This document shows, one piece after another, positions 1 to 8,050 of a stretch of 64,000 nt of DNA (position 1 is the stretch's first letter; each line of letters opens with the position of its first letter). A program made the position numbers and the translations under genes. The notes under the pieces are model-generated. The model searched no databases and was not told where the DNA came from. It was given only the letters and a program-made list of their open reading frames with translations. This DNA comes from Gammaproteobacteria bacterium (GTDB lineage: Bacteria; Pseudomonadota; Gammaproteobacteria; Pseudomonadales; Pseudohongiellaceae), in NCBI GenBank assembly GCA_021773355.1, contig JAJFKE010000028.1, positions 1 through 64,000 of the forward strand. The letters run 5' to 3'.

Positions 1-155
1 GAATTTTGTGTAACAATGGCAGTGCATACATGGCACCTCTCCTTAGGTTTCGCGGCCTGTTGGAGAGTTTTATCGTGTCATGTATGCACTTTATTAGATT
101 AACTATTTGTATTTGCTAATTATTTCGTGGGGATATCTCAGAGTCCGACCCCAAC
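1..155. repeat. Repeat family A, partial copy (right end)
   Basis: The segment ends with the same terminal motif as the complete copy at 4629-4925: GGGGATATCTCAGAG followed by a GACCCCAA tail at about 129-154. It also shares the internal stretch ATTAGATTAACT. It contains its own inverted repeat, a 16-base arm at 21-36 pairing with 75-90 with one mismatch, whose sequence differs from the hairpin in the complete copy. The left end lies outside the window. It is non-coding and probably a miniature transposable or REP-like element. Confidence 0.6.
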
Positions 156-246
156 TGTAAGAATGGTTGAAGCTGGCTGCTAAGTGATAGACATAGCGGC
201 AACCCATGCCTATGCTGCCAGGTCTCCACCGATTGAGGAAAGTACT

Positions 247-1005
247 ATGAAAACCAAATATTCCAATTGGCTACTGCTCTGTGCAGCCCTTACCGCTCTA
301 CCTTTTTCTACAGTGCGGGCAGATGCCTATGACGACCTGATTGCAGCAGCGTTAAACAACCCGGCAAGGCTTGAGACCAGTAGCGCCCGCGACGCACTGC
401 GCAAGCCAGGCGAAGTGATTAAATTTATGGGCATCCAACCGGGCATGACAGTGCTGGATCTAGTGGCAATCGGCGGCTACTACACGGAGATATTAGCTGG
501 CGTTGTCGGTGACAACGGCAGAGTTATTTCACAGGCCTTAGCCGTGCAAGGCATGGATCCGAATTATGCTTTTGCCGCACATATTCGAAATTCGGAACAC
601 CTTAATAATGTAGTGCCTATTTACGCCGATCTTAAAGATTTGGATCTCGAAGAAAATTCGGTGGATGCCATATTTCTGATTCAAAATTTTCACGACCTTT
701 ATTTCGACCGTTGGGGTGCTGATCCTGATGTGACAATGGCAATGTTTAGAAAAGTACTAAAGCCCGGCGGAATTCTGGCGGTGATAGATCACGTGGCGCC
801 GGATGACGCGCCTAGCTCCACTGGCACATCAACCCATCGCATCTCACCGCTGTTCGCCAAGAACACCTTGCAGGCAGCGGGTTTTGAGTTCGAAGCCGAG
901 AGCAACATTCTGCGCAACGACACAGACGACATTAACAAGACGGTATTTGCACCAGATGTGCGTGGCAGTACGAGTCGTTTTGTGCAGCGGTATACTAATC
1001 CATAA
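247..1005 (+). CDS. Exported SAM-dependent methyltransferase-like protein
   Basis: A 252-residue protein with an N-terminal signal peptide (basic start, then a leucine/alanine-rich core, cleavage probably after VRA near residue 22). The body resembles exported class I methyltransferase-like proteins (COG4798 type). The motif I region reads VLDLVAIGGYYTE near residues 70-85, where a canonical enzyme has DLGAGxG; the first glycine position is altered. A late KPGGILAVIDH segment matches the strand after motif III/IV. An upstream in-frame ATG exists at 184, but 247 is preferred because GAGGAAAG lies just before it and the signal peptide begins there. Substrate is unknown; the periplasmic location is inferred from the signal. 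It stands alone, preceded by a repeat. Confidence 0.75.
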   Translation: MKTKYSNWLLLCAALTALPFSTVRADAYDDLIAAALNNPARLETSSARDALRKPGEVIKFMGIQPGMTVLDLVAIGGYYTEILAGVVGDNGRVISQALAVQGMDPNYAFAAHIRNSEHLNNVVPIYADLKDLDLEENSVDAIFLIQNFHDLYFDRWGADPDVTMAMFRKVLKPGGILAVIDHVAPDDAPSSTGTSTHRISPLFAKNTLQAAGFEFEAESNILRNDTDDINKTVFAPDVRGSTSRFVQRYTNP

Positions 1006-1495
1006 CACCTAATTGGAAGTGGATGGGTCATGGCGTAGCGCCAAACCTGTTGAATAGCGATTTCGTCGACGCCACTTTTGGCGATCAACTTCGCGGCTTA
1101 TACCGAGCTCGCGAATTGGTAGGCTATACCTTGAATCCGAGTTCACTCATGTCCGAAAGTTTAACCATTGTCGATTACCCTGGAGAGAATACAAAAAAGG
1201 CTGCTGCACGCAAAAGACATTCAGGAAAGCACTATAACGATGGAGCGAATTCGTAATATAGCTGAACAGGCAATGAGTCTTCTTGTCTCCAGTCTTTCCA
1301 AACACTTTCGAGTCCTATTATTGAGGACAATTTAAGAGCTACTGAGACAACGGAAGTTCACAGCAGATCTTATGTTTCCCACCCTTGAATGGCCGTTCTA
1401 GTAGCTTGATATTCCCTGAAGTTTGTGGGATATTTCATTTTCAATTAAAGAGCATGGCATGCCTCATAATTCAGGCATAGTTTAGGGGCATTCAA
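1006..1495. other. 490-bp stretch without a confident gene
   Basis: A 77-codon open frame at 1023-1256 (+) has no recognisable domain, no good ribosome binding site and a low-complexity tail, so I do not call it. The rest is AT-rich and presumably holds the promoter of the gene at 1496. I see no hairpin followed by a T run and no repeat. Confidence 0.5.
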
Positions 1496-2440
1496 ATGAC
1501 AGTTCATCTTCAGCAAATCGACATCACACCCGGCGGAACCGTACGGGTGAGTGGGCACGTTTCAGCTACAAACATCACTATAGCGCTCGAACCGCGTATT
1601 TATATTCAGCCACCCTCGGATAATATTTGGGAGTACGACATAGCAGAGACTGTGAACGGGAATTTAGGTGGTGCAAGCCTAACTTCGTTCTCGGCCGATG
1701 CAATATATCCAGAAGCCGAAAACCCCAGCGGGGTACGAGTGTACGTGCCCGGTGGTGGCGCCACAACTAAACTCATGCTTGAGGAGGTCAACGAATTTAC
1801 GGAATCGGCCCAGAACCATATACGTATTACCGGTGTAGGATACGACCGCACGCTAGGGGATCTTATAATTGATGTTGATTACTCCGGCGGATGCTTCGAA
1901 CATGCGTGGCGGCTTGAGTGGGACGGTAAAACACTTGAGAGCCAACCTCCTCAATACAAACTGCAGTTAGTTGATCTTTCTCCATATGATGCATGTGAGG
2001 CAATGATTTCACGGCAGTTGCGCATTGATGTAACGACGCCCGGTGTCTCTTTCCTATCTCCATCTCTCCTACTGGTTGGCACACCGAACTCTCAGGACCA
2101 TGTGCCAGTAGCAATCGGTTTCAGTGAGCAAGTAGAGCTAATTCCCGGCGAGCCCATCAACGATATAGATGGAGGCCTCTCGCTCCAAGTTAACAGAGTG
2201 CAGGACAGCCGCTGTCCGGTAGGCGCGCAATGTATATGGGCCGGGGAAGCAACAGTAGAACTAACTGGAGCGAAGGATAGTAAAGAGTTCGCTGTAGCGC
2301 TATCAAGTCTCGATCGAAGATCTGTAAAACTAGACGACAGCGGCTATAGCTTAGAACTTTTGTCGGTGACTCCATATCCGTCAAGATTATCCTCCCGTCA
2401 GGGATCAACTCTGGTAACCGTTAGAGTTTCTCGAAGTTGA
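1496..2440 (+). CDS. Hypothetical beta-rich protein with DSRCP..CIWAG motif
   Basis: 314 residues; the start is supported by TAGGGGC eight bases upstream. No enzyme family is recognised. The N-terminal half reads as beta-sandwich-like sequence (alternating hydrophobic and polar residues, many glycines). Near residue 240 there is a cysteine-containing motif DSRCPVGAQCIWAGEA, a pattern seen in small secreted proteins of unknown function, where the two cysteines probably form a disulfide. No signal peptide is obvious at this start, which is odd for such a motif. The gene is monocistronic and closed by a strong hairpin terminator at 2520-2572. Real gene likely; function unknown. Confidence 0.6.
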   Translation: MTVHLQQIDITPGGTVRVSGHVSATNITIALEPRIYIQPPSDNIWEYDIAETVNGNLGGASLTSFSADAIYPEAENPSGVRVYVPGGGATTKLMLEEVNEFTESAQNHIRITGVGYDRTLGDLIIDVDYSGGCFEHAWRLEWDGKTLESQPPQYKLQLVDLSPYDACEAMISRQLRIDVTTPGVSFLSPSLLLVGTPNSQDHVPVAIGFSEQVELIPGEPINDIDGGLSLQVNRVQDSRCPVGAQCIWAGEATVELTGAKDSKEFAVALSSLDRRSVKLDDSGYSLELLSVTPYPSRLSSRQGSTLVTVRVSRS

Positions 2441-2519
2441 AACGCGACCTAATGAGAATATGAGTGTTATTAAGTGCGAAAACCAACTTCAGAGAGAAAT
2501 GGCTATAGCGAAAATAGTT

Positions 2520-2572
2520 GAGGTCAAGGTAGATAACCGGGGCTAGTTATTTCCTTTGACCTCTTTTCTTTT
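2520..2572 (+). terminator. Rho-independent terminator-like hairpin
   Basis: Eighteen-base arms at 2520-2537 and 2546-2563 pair with three mismatches around an 8-base loop and are followed by TTTTCTTTT. It lies about 80 bases after the stop at 2440 and fits termination of the 1496-2440 gene. Confidence 0.7.
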
Positions 2573-2683
2573 AAGCTCTCGAATTTTGTTTTCTCTCCTG
2601 ACACACGCTGTCAGTGGCATCCCGTATTGTTAATTCCATCTTCCCAATGACAACGAGTCGGGATCAATCCAGAGGAATCAGCA

Positions 2684-3133
2684 ATGACCGAACAATCCAA
2701 CACCCAGGTAACCGAAGATGACAACCCCTCCATATTGGCCCATGTCTCCCTCGGGACCAACCAGTTTGATAAGGCCGTAGAATTTTATGACAAAGTCTTG
2801 GCTGTAATCGGAGCCCGACGCATAGTAGAAGTGCCTGGCCTCGCCATCTCCTGGGGTAGGCAGTTCCCGGAATTTTGGGTGCAACTCCCCCATGATCAGG
2901 GCAGGGCCGCAACAGCAAATGGCACTCATTTCGCCTTTCTCGCCGCTAGCGAAGAGGAGGTACAGCAATTCCACGCCGCAGGTCTTGCAGCAGGTGCAAC
3001 TGACGATGGCCTGCCCGGCCCCAGACCCCATTATTCAGACGCCTACTATGGTTGCTTCCTTCGTGATCTAGAGGGGCATAAAATAGAGGCCATGTATTGG
3101 GACTTCAGCAAGGCCCCAGTTTCTGCCGCCTAG
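2684..3133 (+). CDS. VOC family (glyoxalase/bleomycin-resistance fold) protein
   Basis: 149 residues forming a single VOC unit. After a short polar leader, ILAHVSLGTNQFDKAVEFY is the first beta-alpha element with the usual metal-site histidine; a later GTHFAF strand supplies the second histidine region and FLRDLEGHKIEAMYW the terminal strand with a candidate metal-ligand glutamate. The family includes glyoxalases, dioxygenases and thiol transferases, so the substrate cannot be read from sequence. The WYL regulator gene begins 17 bases downstream on the same strand, suggesting co-transcription. The closest general type is the YdcJ/PhnB-like single-domain VOC protein; cytoplasmic. Confidence 0.85.
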   Translation: MTEQSNTQVTEDDNPSILAHVSLGTNQFDKAVEFYDKVLAVIGARRIVEVPGLAISWGRQFPEFWVQLPHDQGRAATANGTHFAFLAASEEEVQQFHAAGLAAGATDDGLPGPRPHYSDAYYGCFLRDLEGHKIEAMYWDFSKAPVSAA

Positions 3134-3150
3134 ACAATTCAGGAATATCG

Positions 3151-3858
3151 ATGAGGAAATCGGAACGCCTATTACAACTCTTGGTATTACTTAGAGGTCG
3201 ACGTAGAGCGAGCACGGCGAATGAACTGGCTAATCGATTACAGGTCTCGGAGCGCACCATCTATAGGGACATACAGTCGCTGCAATTGTCCGGCGTGGAT
3301 ATTGTTGGTGAAGCCGGCGTGGGTTACTGCCTGCAACCAGGCTCCGGGATTCCTCCGCTGATGTTTAATGAAAAAGAATTGGAGGCCTTGGTGTTAGGTA
3401 TTCGCCTGGTGAAAGGCTGGGCCGATGACGAGATGTGTGAGGCTGCAAATACCGCGCAAGATAAAATCAAGGCGGTGTTACCACCACAGATACAACAAGC
3501 TCACGAACACAAATTAACCAAGTATCTGGTGCCGGATTATAAACGGCAGAGCCATGTCAAATTCAGCGAACTGATTCGGTCCGGCATAGACAGCACAATC
3601 GTTATAGAAATCGACTATTGCGATGAGAAAGAGAAAGCCTCAACGCGCCGAGTTAAACCACTAGGAATGATGTTTTGGGGGGCCAAATGGACCTTGGTGG
3701 CATGGTGCCAATTACGCGACGACTATCGATTATTCAGACTGGACCGCATTGAAGATGCCAAGCTAACAGACGAAACCTTCAACAGCTCTGCTAGTTGTAG
3801 TTTCGAACACTATGTGCAGCAATATGGGCCTGATATCTCAACCGGCTTCTGGGACTAG
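3151..3858 (+). CDS. HTH/WYL-domain transcriptional regulator (YafY type)
   Basis: 235 residues. An N-terminal HTH_11 domain (residues 1-60, RLLQLLVLL, ANRLQVSERTIYRDI) is followed by a linker and a WYL domain in the C-terminal half, with the expected segment RVKPLGMMFWGAKWTLVAWC and RLFRLDRI. WYL domains bind effectors such as nucleic acids or small ligands, and YafY-type proteins act as DNA-binding regulators. An upstream in-frame ATG at 3097 lies inside the VOC gene; 3151 is chosen because it follows AGGAATATCG and starts directly with the HTH. Its position after the VOC gene suggests that it regulates that pair. Confidence 0.9.
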   Translation: MRKSERLLQLLVLLRGRRRASTANELANRLQVSERTIYRDIQSLQLSGVDIVGEAGVGYCLQPGSGIPPLMFNEKELEALVLGIRLVKGWADDEMCEAANTAQDKIKAVLPPQIQQAHEHKLTKYLVPDYKRQSHVKFSELIRSGIDSTIVIEIDYCDEKEKASTRRVKPLGMMFWGAKWTLVAWCQLRDDYRLFRLDRIEDAKLTDETFNSSASCSFEHYVQQYGPDISTGFWD

Positions 3859-3942
3859 AACCTATGGCTTAAACTTGGGCGGAGTGAAATCTAAAGAACT
3901 TAATGGTTACTCTGGCTCCATTTATCTCGTACTATTGTTGCC

Positions 3943-4629
3943 ATGAAACCCACAAGCCTGGATTTTTATTTCGACTACCTCTCCCCATTTGCTTTCTTCT
4001 CCTGGCTTAAGCTGGAGAATTTTTGCGGACAAAATAAGTTAGAGCTTAAAGCCCATCCTGTGGTATTCGGAAAGTTGTTAGATCATTGGGGCCATCTAGG
4101 GCCAGCCGAAATTCCACCGAAAAGCCAATGGGTTGGTCGTTACTGTAAACGTTACGCGAGCCTGGCTGGCTTTGAATACAGCCCGCCAAAATATCACCCA
4201 TTCAATCCCCTGGCGTCTTTGCGTTTGTCCCTTGCTCAAGTAAGTGGAGATGCCCAATATGCAGTAATCGATGCCATATTTAAGGCCGGCTGGACAGAGG
4301 GTGAAGACCTGGGTGATGTGGCTAATCTGATAGCAGTATTAGAGCGGGCGAATATTGACTGTGCAGGATTTGCAGAAAAAATAACTGAGACAGAGATAAA
4401 GAATGCGCTTATGAGTGAGACCGCAAACGCTATTACCCGTGGTGTATTTGGCGTCCCAACCATGATAGTGGCAGATCAGCTATATTGGGGCAATGATCAG
4501 TTTGATCACATTCAATTGTTGCTGGATGGTAAGGATCCAATTGATGCTGCAAAACTGGATTCGTTTACGGCAAGACCACGGATGATAGATCGCAAAGCAT
4601 TTAAAGATAAAAACTGCGGCAGTTCCTAG
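3943..4629 (+). CDS. 2-hydroxychromene-2-carboxylate isomerase-like DsbA-fold protein
   Basis: 228 residues of the DsbA/kappa-GST thioredoxin-fold superfamily. The N-terminus has FYFDYLSPFAFFSWLKL, where the serine of SP replaces the catalytic cysteine as in NahD-type isomerases. The middle is a helical insertion, and FGVPTMIVADQLYWGNDQF near residues 170-190 carries the cis-proline and the conserved WGxD of the family. NahD-like enzymes use glutathione in aromatic-ring catabolism, isomerising 2-hydroxychromene-2-carboxylate; the actual substrate here is inferred only by family. The gene is followed directly by repeat family A, whose first base is the last base of its TAG stop. Confidence 0.85.
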   Translation: MKPTSLDFYFDYLSPFAFFSWLKLENFCGQNKLELKAHPVVFGKLLDHWGHLGPAEIPPKSQWVGRYCKRYASLAGFEYSPPKYHPFNPLASLRLSLAQVSGDAQYAVIDAIFKAGWTEGEDLGDVANLIAVLERANIDCAGFAEKITETEIKNALMSETANAITRGVFGVPTMIVADQLYWGNDQFDHIQLLLDGKDPIDAAKLDSFTARPRMIDRKAFKDKNCGSS

Positions 4630-4925
4630 AATTGGGGTCAGAGTCTGAGATATCCCCAGAAAATATTGAGCCAGCTTAATAGATTAACTTGTAATGAGCT
4701 GCTGCTTTCTGTTTTAGGCGTTAGATTTGAACAATGAGCCAGAGACTGGACTGGACAGAATACTTCATCGCCCGCTGTAACGCAGATGCTCACGGGCCCC
4801 TGGCCCTGATTGTTCCCAGGAAACATCTGCGTTACAGCGGGCTTACTTCAGCGTTGAATTTAAAATAAAACTAAGCCAGCGTTTTCAAGATTTCGTGGGG
4901 ATATCTCAGACTCTGACCCCAATTC
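4629..4925. repeat. Repeat family A, complete copy with 30-bp perfect terminal inverted repeats
   Basis: The two ends, 4629-4658 and 4896-4925, are perfect reverse complements over 30 bases (GAATTGGGGTCAGAGTC outward). Inside, a second perfect 19-base inverted repeat (4770-4788 with 4824-4842) can form a hairpin. There is no coding sequence. The element fills the gap between two convergent genes, running from the stop codon of the isomerase gene to 10 bases before the end of the hydrolase gene. Related copies lie at 1-155 and 45280-45534. It has the look of a MITE, and may also act as a bidirectional terminator. Confidence 0.85.
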
Positions 4926-4935
4926 TTCACTCACC

Positions 4936-5829
4936 CTACTCGGCATACTCCGCATAGGCCTGTAACAACCAGTCTCTGGTATTATCATTCGCTGCCGCAT
5001 AGCCATCTGCAGGTTCAGTTGCCAGCATCTCCTCAGCCGATAATCCCTGCACCTTGGCCCGCACCAGGCGACCACGGATAACGACTAACATGTCTCTATA
5101 GGCTAATAAGTCTGCCCTGTTAGAAAGTTGACCATGGCCGGGAATAATAATGGTGTCATCATTAATCAGGCCGGCAATATTCGAAATCGCATCGATCATG
5201 CCATCGGTGGTGCCACCGTTGTCTCGGTCGGTGAATGGCAGACCATAACGCACGAACATATCACCGGTGTGGATGACATTAGCTTCGCGAAAATAAATCT
5301 GCGCATCGCCGTCGGTATGTCCGTTGCCGGTGTTGACGATATCAACGGCGTTGCCGTTGAAATAGAAACGCATAGTGTCCTCAAAAGTAATCTTGGGCAG
5401 ACCCACTGCTTCATAGGCTTCCTGCACCCTGCCACTGCCGGAAAGAACCTGAGTGCTTTCCATGCGCTTGCGCGCGTTGTCCTGAGCCACGATATAGGCC
5501 CCGGCCCTACCAAAATTCGTATTGCCGTCGGTGTGATCGTAGTGGAAGTGGGAGTTCATGACGAAGGTCACCGGCTTGTCGCTGAGTTCAGCAATGGCGG
5601 CTTCGATCTTGTTGGTCAACGGTCCGAATTGGTCATCCACGATGATAACGCCATCATCACCGACGGACACACCGATGTTGCCTCCGCTGCCCTGCAGCAT
5701 GTAGATATTGTCACGAACTTCAATGGTGGTGATTTCGATGTTGCTGAAGTCCTGGGCGCTAGCTAGTGCCGGCAGCAACAGAAGTAAAGCTAGGTTGATT
5801 GAGCTAATGTTTCTTCTTATAGATGTCAT
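4936..5829 (-). CDS. Exported metallo-beta-lactamase-fold hydrolase
   Basis: 297 residues with a clear signal peptide (MTSIRRNISSINLALLLLLP, cleavage near ASA-Q at about 25). The zinc motif HxHxDH is present as NSHFHYDHTDGN near residue 117; NTGNGHTDGD provides the third-strand histidine and IIPGHGQ the last histidine, so both metal sites look intact. The overall pattern resembles the subclass B3-like and SoxH-like periplasmic hydrolases rather than a true antibiotic lactamase. Substrate unknown. Transcribed toward the isomerase gene with only a repeat element between them. Confidence 0.85.
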   Translation of the reverse strand: MTSIRRNISSINLALLLLLPALASAQDFSNIEITTIEVRDNIYMLQGSGGNIGVSVGDDGVIIVDDQFGPLTNKIEAAIAELSDKPVTFVMNSHFHYDHTDGNTNFGRAGAYIVAQDNARKRMESTQVLSGSGRVQEAYEAVGLPKITFEDTMRFYFNGNAVDIVNTGNGHTDGDAQIYFREANVIHTGDMFVRYGLPFTDRDNGGTTDGMIDAISNIAGLINDDTIIIPGHGQLSNRADLLAYRDMLVVIRGRLVRAKVQGLSAEEMLATEPADGYAAANDNTRDWLLQAYAEYAE

Positions 5830-5950
5830 TGGGATGATCTCTTAGTGTTAATTGACTAGCGGGTGTGGCAGTGCCTTCACTCTAGCGCTGTCAGATAGGG
5901 GAGTAAATGAATACTCTGAAAAAATTAGAATACTACTAAGTAAGCTCAGA

Positions 5951-6457
5951 TTATTGTCGTGTGAATTCATAGTTGAAGACAACACCCTGTGCGGTATTTG
6001 GGTCAGATATCCCATCCACGGATTCAATGGTGTGCCATTCGAGGTACAGAGCGTCACCGTCAAGCTCATAGTTGAAAACACCTAAGCCGCCCACGTATTC
6101 CGGTAACATGGCAAAATCCGGATGGATAGTGAGCTCATCTTCGCTTAATTCAAAATGACCTGCGTTCACAATGAGAGTGCTAAAACGCGCGAGCTTTTCT
6201 GCATCGGTAGGACGCAGCTGCTCTGCCGAAAACGGCGCGGGAAGCTCACCGGTGGCCCAGTTCATGCTGTAGTAGTTGCCCGCAAACAACAACAAGCTTT
6301 CCTGAGGATTGCTGGGAAAAATCTGACCGTTCGGTGCGTGCACCTCGGCCGCCGTGAGCTTCCATACTCCCTCCAGAGGAGTATTTAAACTTTCTAAGTC
6401 AACAGACGGAGAACAGCCAACCAGGAGCATCAATAGGGAAATCGTCATTATTTTCAT
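5951..6457 (-). CDS. Putative lipoprotein, lipocalin-like
   Basis: 168 residues starting with a lipoprotein signal; the lipobox is LLVGC with the cysteine at about residue 15. The mature part begins with LNTPLEGVWKLTAAEV, the G-x-W-x-L pattern seen at the first strand of lipocalin-like domains, and remains beta-rich to the end (FNYEFTRQ). The family binds small hydrophobic molecules or is of unknown function. It would be anchored in the inner or outer membrane. Independent transcription is likely; the neighbour at 4936-5829 is on the same strand but 120 bases away. Confidence 0.65.
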   Translation of the reverse strand: MKIMTISLLMLLVGCSPSVDLESLNTPLEGVWKLTAAEVHAPNGQIFPSNPQESLLLFAGNYYSMNWATGELPAPFSAEQLRPTDAEKLARFSTLIVNAGHFELSEDELTIHPDFAMLPEYVGGLGVFNYELDGDALYLEWHTIESVDGISDPNTAQGVVFNYEFTRQ

Positions 6458-6552
6458 TTGTAACCCCTCCTGAATTTAGTTATTTCCGAAACGCAGCAAT
6501 TCGCTGATTCCTGTTGTTAACAACTCTAGCACTATTCTTCTGGTTTTCGGTC

Positions 6553-7002
6553 TCAGCGTTTTACTGCTATGGCCTGAATCTCAAAGTGCGCATCAAACAA
6601 CAGACTACCCGCACCTATAAAAGCGCGCGCCGGAAACTCCTGGCTAAAGAATGTGCGATACACATCATTGAAGACCTGATACAGGGATAAATCTGTACAG
6701 AAGATTTGTACATAGGTTAAATCATCCATGGTCATGCCAGCGGCTTCTAATTGCGCCTTGATGCCGTTCAGCACATTGCGTGCTTCCGTAGCAGCATCGG
6801 CTGGAACCTGGCCATTCTCCAAACCCAGAGTGCCGGATATATACAGGGTATTGTCTGTTAGAACTGCGCCACTAAACGGCGACACATTTGGCTGCGAGGC
6901 ATGATTCGGATTGATGTAACTTCTTTCCTGTGCGGTCGCGCCGGTCACGACAAACAGGGACGTAGCCAGTAGCACAGACAGTAGATGTTTCGAGTTAAGC
7001 AT
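6553..7002 (-). CDS. Exported RidA family protein
   Basis: 149 residues. A signal peptide (MLNSKHLLSVLLATSLFVVT..ATAQ) precedes a RidA/YjgF/UK114 domain: SPFSGAVLTDNTLYISGTLG, then EARNVLNGIKAQLEAAGMTMDDL, and the terminal FPARAFIGAGSL with a candidate substrate-binding arginine, followed by FEIQAIAVK. RidA proteins hydrolyse reactive enamine/imine intermediates released by PLP enzymes; exported members are less well understood. The frame extends upstream to 7089, but 7002 is preferred because the signal peptide begins there. Confidence 0.85.
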   Translation of the reverse strand: MLNSKHLLSVLLATSLFVVTGATAQERSYINPNHASQPNVSPFSGAVLTDNTLYISGTLGLENGQVPADAATEARNVLNGIKAQLEAAGMTMDDLTYVQIFCTDLSLYQVFNDVYRTFFSQEFPARAFIGAGSLLFDAHFEIQAIAVKR

Positions 7003-7146
7003 TTGCGTGAGTCTCCACAATAAAATCAGTGCTTGAGCATGACTGAGAATTTGCAATGGTGCAAGAAATGGCTTGCTCCCGACCCGCATAAGCCCTAAAT
7101 TTGGGGCTCTCTAATTGCTGACGCCGTACGCCCATTAGAAGCGATC

Positions 7147-7353
7147 ATGTTTGATACGAACTACCTACTTATTAGTCTAGTGTTCAGCTCAATCGGCCTG
7201 GGCTATTTCATCTATGGCAAGAAACAGAAACATAATGTCGCGTACTACACCGGGCTTTGTATGATGTTTTATCCCTACGTGATTTCAAACGCCATGCTGA
7301 TGATAACTATTGGCATCGCCTTAATGTTCGTACCAAAATTTGTACGACTATAA
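7147..7353 (+). CDS. Small membrane protein, two to three transmembrane helices
   Basis: 68 residues: an N-terminal hydrophobic segment (LLISLVFSSIGLGYFIYG), a short basic loop (KKQKHN) and a second hydrophobic region (MMFYPYVISNAMLMITIGIAL). Homologous small proteins are widespread in gammaproteobacteria and sometimes named amino acid transport protein without evidence. Location is the inner membrane. No domain function is assigned. It is followed 73 bases later by the monooxygenase-like gene on the same strand. Confidence 0.65.
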   Translation: MFDTNYLLISLVFSSIGLGYFIYGKKQKHNVAYYTGLCMMFYPYVISNAMLMITIGIALMFVPKFVRL

Positions 7354-7426
7354 AAAGGAATATGACGGCCTAAAAGAGCGTGATCGAATAGGGAATTGGA
7401 CCTAATTAAATATGGAGTAGTAGAAA

Positions 7427-7735
7427 ATGATTATTGTAACCGGCAGCATAAAACTCGAATCGGTAGAAGAATTTGAAAGCGCAAGACAGGCACTGATGAA
7501 TCGCGCACAGCGTAGTCGAGCTGATGCTGGATGCATCGACTATGCGTTCTCTGAAAACCTTGAAGACCCGACTGAAATTCGTCTCACTGAAAAATGGGAG
7601 AATGCCGAACTGTTGCAGGCCCATCTGGAAATCCTCGATGAAGAATTTAATGCTGTTATGGCTACGGCGAAGATTAGCACGGCAAATATTGTGTCGAATG
7701 AGGCTGGCGAAAATAGAGGTTTGATGCAGCGATAG
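7427..7735 (+). CDS. Antibiotic biosynthesis monooxygenase (ABM/YgiN-like) family protein
   Basis: 102 residues forming one ferredoxin-like ABM domain: MIIVTGSIKLESVEEFE as strand 1, RSRADAGCIDYAFSENLEDP in the middle with the typical small-residue-C-I-D-Y segment, then LTEKWENAELLQAHLE. YgiN-type enzymes oxidise quinols without a cofactor; others act in polyketide tailoring. The substrate is not readable. The start is supported by GGAGTAG upstream. Confidence 0.85.
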   Translation: MIIVTGSIKLESVEEFESARQALMNRAQRSRADAGCIDYAFSENLEDPTEIRLTEKWENAELLQAHLEILDEEFNAVMATAKISTANIVSNEAGENRGLMQR

Positions 7736-8050
7736 AACAGGGCAGGTCATTTTTTATTTATGTGCATTATTAATGTACATGGATAATTAATGGACAAAAG
7801 AGATGGGTTACAGATCATTAGAATTCGCAGTGGTTCGATATAGGCAAAGACTGAGATCCAATAATTGAATTGCTGCAGCAGTACACAGTCAGTGCTGGGC
7901 GCCGACTCCTACGCCAATTCTACTTCGCCCCGGGGCTAGTCAGACCCACAGACATTTTGAGCTATCTCTGTCACCCCGAGCCGAATCAGCATAAAATAGC
8001 CAACTCAAAACCCAACATAGTTCCCGGCCCACCGGGAATGCAGGATTGTA
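7736..8050. other. 315-bp intergenic stretch before tex
   Basis: No supported gene; a 64-codon frame at 7870-8064 runs into tex and has no features. The region presumably carries the tex promoter. I find no convincing hairpin or repeat. Confidence 0.5.

Noticed and set aside
1023..1256. 77-codon frame after the methyltransferase-like gene
   Set aside because: No ribosome binding site, no recognisable motif, low-complexity end.
5128..5766. 212-codon plus-strand frame opposite the metallo-beta-lactamase-fold gene
   Set aside because: It is the antisense of a well-supported enzyme gene with signal peptide and full zinc motif.
4936..5829. Assignment as a beta-lactamase (antibiotic resistance)
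   Set aside because: Only the common metallo-beta-lactamase fold is shown; residues typical of true lactamases cannot be confirmed and the family is dominated by other hydrolases.
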